Of a stretch of 64,000 nucleotides of DNA, positions 59,715 through 64,000 are shown one piece after another. Every line of letters starts with the position of its first letter. Position 1 is the first letter of the stretch. The translations under genes were made by a program, and so were the position numbers. Source of the stretch: Bacteroidales bacterium (lineage in GTDB: Bacteria > Bacteroidota > Bacteroidia > Bacteroidales > UBA932); NCBI GenBank assembly GCA_024691765.1, contig JAILNI010000035.1, positions 1 to 64,000 on the forward strand. The letters are read 5' to 3'. The notes below the pieces were generated by a model. It did no database searches and was not told where the DNA came from. It saw nothing but the letters and a program-made list of their open reading frames with translations.

Positions 59715-61005
59715 GCGGGTACTCATTGGCCCGGGGCACCCCATAGTGGTGCAGACCATGTGCAACACCCACACCTCTGACGTGGATGCTACGGTCGCCC
59801 AGTGCAGGAGGCTTGCGGCTGCAGGAGCCGAAATGATACGCATAACGGTGCCCGGACTGCAGGATGTGCCACATATGGCGGAGATATCCAGCCGGCTGCG
59901 TGCCGAAGGCATTGTCACTCCCCTTGTCGCCGACATTCATTTCTCCTCCGCCACTGCAATAGCGATAGCTCCCATAGTGGAAAAGGTCCGCATCAATCCC
60001 GGTAATTTCCACCGCGACCACGCCCAGGCGCGCAGCCAGTTCGGGCATCTGCTGGAAGTATGCAGGAAGCACGGCACAGCCATACGCATAGGCGTCAACC
60101 ACGGCTCGCTGGGTAGCTACATAACCAATCTGTACGGCAATACTCCCCTGGGCATGGCCAAGGCCGCCATGGAGTGGCTTGAGATGTGCCTCGATGCGGA
60201 TTTCAGGAACGTAGTGGTATCGCTCAAGAGCAGCAATACCGTTGTTATGGTGCAGGCCTACCGCCTGCTGGAGGAAATGATGGAGAGCCGGGGCGTCGTC
60301 TTCCCACTGCACATAGGCGTTACGGAAGCGGGAAACGGCGATTCAGGCCGCATCAAGAGCTGCATAGGCTGCGCCTCACTTCTCTCAAAAGGTCTTGGAA
60401 ACACCGTAAGGGTTTCCCTCACCGAAGATCCCGAGGCCGAATTGCCCGCCGCGCGCTATCTGGCAGACCGCTACAGCCGCGGGCTTGAATCCAGCCTGGT
60501 CTCATCTGAAATAGCGGACGGAACGGTTCTCGCCAGTTACGAAGCCCCTTCCCGCGAAAGGCTGATTCTCGACGCCGCATGCGACTGGGGTCCGGCCCTT
60601 CTGGACAGGGAAATAGACGAAGTCCGTTTCAGTGGCACCATAGCTGGAGAACCGATAGGAGATGATCTGGCAGCCTATCTTTCCGACGAAATCATGCAGG
60701 CTTCGCGCCGCCGCTTCTACAAACCCGAGTATATAGCATGCCCCGGCTGCGGACGCACCATGTACGACCTTCAGAAGGCCTTCGAAGAGGTCAAGGCCAG
60801 GACTTCACACCTCAAGGGCATGGTGATAGCCGTCATGGGCTGCATAGTGAACGGTCCGGGCGAGATGGCCGACGCCGACTGGGGATATGTCGGGGAAGGA
60901 AACGGAAAGGTTAGCATATACCGCGGAAAGACTGCCGTCCTCAGGCATGTCCCCGAAGCCGACGCACCGCGAAAGCTCCTTTCGCTTATCGAAGACTCGC
61001 TATGA
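59686..61005 (+). CDS. ispG: 4-hydroxy-3-methylbut-2-enyl-diphosphate synthase IspG (short-insert form)
   Basis: IspG (GcpE) converts MEcPP to HMBPP in the methylerythritol phosphate isoprenoid pathway. The 439-residue protein has the barrel domain (VVQTMCNTHTSDVDATV, VADIHFSSATA, KVRINPGNF) and the [4Fe-4S] domain with Cys352, Cys355, Cys386 and Glu393 in CPGCGR and GCIVNGPGE. Its length is between the E. coli form (about 372 residues) and the roughly 600-residue insert form I expect in Bacteroidetes. The start overlaps the previous gene by 29 nt and the stop overlaps the psd 3' end by 20 nt. Confidence 0.92.
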   Translation: MEKITARIGKRVLIGPGHPIVVQTMCNTHTSDVDATVAQCRRLAAAGAEMIRITVPGLQDVPHMAEISSRLRAEGIVTPLVADIHFSSATAIAIAPIVEKVRINPGNFHRDHAQARSQFGHLLEVCRKHGTAIRIGVNHGSLGSYITNLYGNTPLGMAKAAMEWLEMCLDADFRNVVVSLKSSNTVVMVQAYRLLEEMMESRGVVFPLHIGVTEAGNGDSGRIKSCIGCASLLSKGLGNTVRVSLTEDPEAELPAARYLADRYSRGLESSLVSSEIADGTVLASYEAPSRERLILDAACDWGPALLDREIDEVRFSGTIAGEPIGDDLAAYLSDEIMQASRRRFYKPEYIACPGCGRTMYDLQKAFEEVKARTSHLKGMVIAVMGCIVNGPGEMADADWGYVGEGNGKVSIYRGKTAVLRHVPEADAPRKLLSLIEDSL

Positions 61006-61642
61006 TATCCTCGGCGGCCTTGACATGGTCGCCTACCTTAACCCTTATCTCGGCGTCCAGCGGCAGATAGATATCCAGCCGCGAACCGAACTTGATAATG
61101 CCGCACTGTTCCCCGGCCTGCACTTCACTGCCTGGTTCGGCATAGCAGACTATGCGCCTTGCGAAGGTGCCTGCGAGCTGGCGGAACAGCACTTCCTGCC
61201 CGTCGGGAGTAAGGATTACGGCCGTAGTGTGCTCGTTGTCCTCCGAGGCCTTCGGCCTGAAGGCCAGCAGATGCTTGCCAACATGGTAGCGGTAGTACTT
61301 CACCGTGCCGCTGACAGGCCAGAAATTCACGTGAACGTCGAAGAAGTCCATGTACACGCACACACGCTTGCAGTCGCGCCCCAGCACTTCGTCTTCATAT
61401 GACTCGTCCACTATGACCACCCTGCCGTCGGCGGCGCTGCTTATCAGTTTGCCGTTCCCCGCCCTGCGCCTTTCAGGCACCCTGAAGAAGAAGAGCTGCC
61501 ACATGGCGAACACCCATACGACCGCGGTGAGCGTCCATGCGAGCCAGCGCGGCTGTACGAAACGGAGGCAGGCCCAGATTGCAAATGCGGCCAGCACGAA
61601 GACGAGGGCGAGATCGCCGTATGAATCCTTGTCTATCTTCAT
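60986..61642 (-). CDS. psd: Phosphatidylserine decarboxylase, short (archaeal-type) form
   Basis: The 218-residue protein decarboxylates phosphatidylserine to phosphatidylethanolamine. It has two N-terminal membrane segments (about 10-50), the conserved FFRVPERR and AADGRVV, a His in YMDFFDVHVNFWPVSG, and the self-cleavage site FGSR, with Ser187 as the future pyruvoyl group. ATG 61642 overlaps the cdsA stop by 4 nt. The operon ftsH-cdsA-psd places PE synthesis directly after CDP-diacylglycerol synthesis. The last codons overlap the end of ispG on the opposite strand by 20 nt. Confidence 0.93.
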   Translation of the reverse strand: MKIDKDSYGDLALVFVLAAFAIWACLRFVQPRWLAWTLTAVVWVFAMWQLFFFRVPERRRAGNGKLISSAADGRVVIVDESYEDEVLGRDCKRVCVYMDFFDVHVNFWPVSGTVKYYRYHVGKHLLAFRPKASEDNEHTTAVILTPDGQEVLFRQLAGTFARRIVCYAEPGSEVQAGEQCGIIKFGSRLDIYLPLDAEIRVKVGDHVKAAEDIIASLR

Positions 61643-62463
61643 ATCAGTCCAGTTATCGAAAGGTAAATGGCACCGAGAGGCATGGCTACCAGGGTGCTGT
61701 CGAAGCGGTCCAGAAGCCCTCCGTGCCCCGGAATGATGTCTCCCGAATCCTTGACTCCGAAATGCCTCTTCCAAAGGCTTTCAAAAAGGTCGCCGAAGAC
61801 TCCGCCTATATCCATTATGACAGCCAGGGCAAGGCAGTGGTACCAGGGGAAGTCGAACAGGCCGGCGAACATTATGCCTATCGCGGCAAGCATGCAGAAA
61901 GCCATGCCTCCGGCGAAGCCGACCCAGGTCTTGTTCGGGGAGATATGCTCCGCCATCTTCTTTTTGCCCTTGCCGAAGAGTATGCCGACGGTATAGGCAC
62001 CTATATCGGAACACCAGATCAGTATGAAGAAGCAGAGCAGCAGCCTTGCGCTGAAAGCTCCATCCCTGAAGGCTATGATGTTCGACAGGGTGAGCGGAAT
62101 CGCTATGTAGAGTATGCCGGCCAGCACATAGGCTATGTCTGCCATGTGAAGATGGTCCTTCGAAAGGACGGCGCTCACCGGGATTGCCATAAGCAGCATC
62201 AGGGGAAGTGCGACGAAATGGACGTCTATTCCCCAGTTGAACATGGAAAACAGCAGCACGAACTCGCTCACGCTGGCCGCTATGGCCATTATCCTTGCGG
62301 TCCGGTGCCTGCTTCCCATCGACATGCGGTAGAACTCCAGCATCATGCCAACCATAATGGCGAGCACCAGCACTCCGAAGAGATACTGATTGACGAGCAG
62401 GCCGCACAGCATCACAGCTATGAAGCCTATTCCGGAGATGGTCCTTAGGGTGACGTTCTTCAC
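61639..62463 (-). CDS. cdsA: Phosphatidate cytidylyltransferase CdsA
   Basis: The 274-residue inner-membrane enzyme makes CDP-diacylglycerol from phosphatidate and CTP. About eight hydrophobic segments are visible, plus the C-terminal signature KDSGDIIPGHGGLLDRFDS and the preceding LWKRHFGVKDSG. It overlaps the ftsH stop and the psd start by 4 nt each, which implies tight translational coupling of membrane lipid synthesis with the FtsH protease gene. In E. coli FtsH degrades LpxC to balance LPS against phospholipid; a similar logic is possible here but not shown by the sequence. Confidence 0.95.
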   Translation of the reverse strand: MKNVTLRTISGIGFIAVMLCGLLVNQYLFGVLVLAIMVGMMLEFYRMSMGSRHRTARIMAIAASVSEFVLLFSMFNWGIDVHFVALPLMLLMAIPVSAVLSKDHLHMADIAYVLAGILYIAIPLTLSNIIAFRDGAFSARLLLCFFILIWCSDIGAYTVGILFGKGKKKMAEHISPNKTWVGFAGGMAFCMLAAIGIMFAGLFDFPWYHCLALAVIMDIGGVFGDLFESLWKRHFGVKDSGDIIPGHGGLLDRFDSTLVAMPLGAIYLSITGLI

Positions 62464-64000
62464 TTTTCTTCCGCTTTGGAGCCCGCCTTGGGGCCGAGTA
62501 TGGATTCCAGGTCGTCAGCGAATATGACTTCCTTTTCGAGAAGCAGTTCCGCGACCTTGACGAAGTTCTCCATATTGTCCTTGAGGAGTTTTTCCGTGCG
62601 GTCGTGCACGTCGTCCACTATCCTGCGGGCCTCCTTGTCCATCAGTTCCGCCGTCTTTTCGCTGTACGGACGGTTGAAGTCGTAACCGCGGGCGCCGGTG
62701 GAATCGTAGAACGAGAGTTCGCCCACCGCGTCGGACATGCCGTAGAACTGAACCATGCTGTAAGCTATGCGGGTGAGACGCTCGAGGTCGCTGAGGGCTC
62801 CCGAAGCAGGCTCCCCGTTTATTATCTCCTCGGCCACGCGGCCTCCCATCAGCGAGCACATCTCGTCCAGCATGTAGCTGCGGGGCAGTATCTTGCGCTC
62901 CGCCGGAAGGCTCCATGTAAGGCCCAGGGCCTGTCCGCGCGGGATCAGGCTCACCTTGAACACCGGATCGGCGTTGGGGAGCAGCCAGCCCACCACGGCG
63001 TGTCCAGCCTCATGATAGGCGGTGGTGCGCTTCTCGGCATCGGTCATTATGGTCGAGCTCTTGCGCTCTATGCCTCCCACTATACGGTCGACGGAATCCA
63101 TGAAATCCTGGGTGTCGATGAAGCTCTTTCCCCTGCGGGCCGCGGTGAGTGCCGCCTCGTTGCAGAGATTGGCTATATCTGCGCCTGAGAAACCCGGAGT
63201 ATGCTTGGCCATATTGTCCAGATTGAAATCCGGGGCCACCTTGAGCCCGCGCATATGCACCTGGAATATCTCCTTGCGCTCTGCGAGTTCGGGAAGGTCC
63301 ACATGTATCTGGCGGTCGAAGCGCCCGGCGCGCATGAGGGCCTTGTCGAGAATGTCGGCCCTGTTGGTCGCCGCCAGCACTATGACGCCGCTGTTGGTGC
63401 CGAAACCGTCCATCTCGGTAAGGAGCTGATTCAGAGTGTTCTCACGCTCGTCGTTGCTGCTCCAGCCCACATTCTTGCCACGGGCGCGCCCCACGGCGTC
63501 TATTTCGTCAATGAATACTATACAGGGGGCCTTTTCCTTGGCCTGTGCGAAGAGGTCGCGCACGCGACTTGCGCCCACGCCTACGAACATCTCCACGAAG
63601 TCGGATCCGCTGATGCTGAAAAACGGCACGTCAGCCTCCCCCGCCACAGCTTTCGCAAGCAGGGTCTTGCCCGTTCCCGGAGGACCGACAAGAAGCGCGC
63701 CCTTCGGAATCTTGCCGCCGAGGGCCGTGTATTTCTTCGGATTCCTGAGGAAATCGACTATTTCCATCACTTCCTCCTTCGCCCCGTAGAGGCCGGCGAC
63801 GTCCTTGAAAGTCACCTTCACCTCGTTCTTGTTGGCGAGCTTTCCGGTGGAACGTCCTACTCCGAAAATGCCGCCCGGGCCGTTCCCGGATCCTCCCGGG
63901 CCGCCCATGTTGCGGCTCATCCCCCGGAACATCCACACCCACATGAGTATGAGAAGGACAGGCCAGATAAGCCATTCTATCCATTGCATCCAGCCTCTGG
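62460..64000 (-). CDS. ftsH: ATP-dependent zinc metalloprotease FtsH (partial, N-terminus outside window)
   Basis: The frame is open at the window edge; about 513 residues are visible. They begin just before the second transmembrane helix ([16 protein letters not shown]), so the first helix and the periplasmic domain are missing. The AAA domain has Walker A GPPGTGKT, Walker [13 protein letters not shown] and the SRH region [21 protein letters not shown]; the zinc site is HEAGH in [13 protein letters not shown]. The C-terminus ends with an acidic/basic tail (GSKAEEK). FtsH degrades membrane and short-lived regulatory proteins. Downstream genes cdsA and psd are coupled to it. Confidence 0.95.
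   Translation of the reverse strand, partial: RGWMQWIEWLIWPVLLILMWVWMFRGMSRNMGGPGGSGNGPGGIFGVGRSTGKLANKNEVKVTFKDVAGLYGAKEEVMEIVDFLRNPKKYTALGGKIPKGALLVGPPGTGKTLLAKAVAGEADVPFFSISGSDFVEMFVGVGASRVRDLFAQAKEKAPCIVFIDEIDAVGRARGKNVGWSSNDERENTLNQLLTEMDGFGTNSGVIVLAATNRADILDKALMRAGRFDRQIHVDLPELAERKEIFQVHMRGLKVAPDFNLDNMAKHTPGFSGADIANLCNEAALTAARRGKSFIDTQDFMDSVDRIVGGIERKSSTIMTDAEKRTTAYHEAGHAVVGWLLPNADPVFKVSLIPRGQALGLTWSLPAERKILPRSYMLDEMCSLMGGRVAEEIINGEPASGALSDLERLTRIAYSMVQFYGMSDAVGELSFYDSTGARGYDFNRPYSEKTAELMDKEARRIVDDVHDRTEKLLKDNMENFVKVAELLLEKEVIFADDLESILGPKAGSKAEEK

Noticed and set aside
1..64000. CRISPR array, prophage, insertion sequence, integron or toxin-antitoxin module
   Set aside because: No regularly spaced direct repeats, transposase, integrase, phage structural gene or typical toxin pair was found; gene content is core metabolism and envelope biogenesis.

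Overview
This window is a compact, gene-dense piece of a Bacteroidota chromosome, most likely order Bacteroidales. Base composition looks like the mid-to-high fifties in percent GC by eye. The assignment rests on recurring core promoters of the Bacteroidetes type (a -7 box TAnnTTTG, often with a TTTG or TTG-like -33 box 19-20 bp upstream), A-rich start regions without Shine-Dalgarno sequences, and lineage-typical proteins: Rho with a long disordered insert, TamL-like lipoprotein, fused ResB/CcsA, PPi-dependent phosphofructokinase, DUF3467, DUF5723 and Big_5-type lipoproteins. No insertion sequence, prophage, CRISPR array or rRNA was seen. It reads as ordinary core chromosome; the interesting parts are regulatory architecture and a few odd operons.

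Layout. 1-9976: tail of a response regulator, mnmE and pncB (divergent), rho, lptD facing an N-acetylmuramoyl-L-alanine amidase, and a large phosphatidylserine-decarboxylase-like gene. 10142-14344: iron-type alcohol dehydrogenase overlapping a secreted GH2 beta-galactosidase. 14343-14722: a putative minus-strand small RNA with its own promoter and terminator, then tRNA-Cys with promoter and terminator. 14856-21663: a run of nearly touching genes DUF3467-kdsC-maf-valS-thioesterase-ABC-F-L,D-transpeptidase. 21763-24287: cinA with a degenerate PyrD-like gene, and an XRE regulator with repeated operator-like motifs. 24743-27099: queA and an acyltransferase. 27137-31179: a three-gene minus-strand envelope operon (hydrolase lipoprotein, lipoprotein, DUF5723 barrel). 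31365-36103: rlmD-type methyltransferase, Na/Ca exchanger, two small barrel proteins, a GNAT protein. 36166-39063: rarA, then trpB behind a tryptophan attenuator. 39155-45595: porin, imelysin, di-haem c-type cytochrome, cytochrome c assembly protein. 45599-51812 (minus): PPi-PFK, TrmH-family methyltransferase, GH13 amylase, TamL, and a di-iron RIC/hemerythrin protein fused to a LuxR HTH. 51914-61005: ligA, yihY, Rel/SpoT, Big_5 lipoprotein, barrel protein, ispG. 60986-64000 (minus): ftsH (cut by the window), cdsA, psd.

The most notable signals are: (1) a classical ribosome-mediated Trp attenuator with a 16-codon leader peptide carrying tandem Trp codons, an antiterminator pairing and an intrinsic terminator in front of a stand-alone trpB; (2) a YtfE/ScdA-like di-iron protein fused to a LuxR DNA-binding domain, convergent with an imelysin/di-haem/CcsBA gene set; (3) a candidate ~110-nt small RNA; (4) many start codons lying only 5-11 nt after the -7 box, implying leaderless or nearly leaderless mRNAs; (5) a PyrD paralogue that has lost the catalytic residues; and (6) core promoters embedded in perfect inverted repeats. 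All functions are inferred from sequence reading only; no database search was run.
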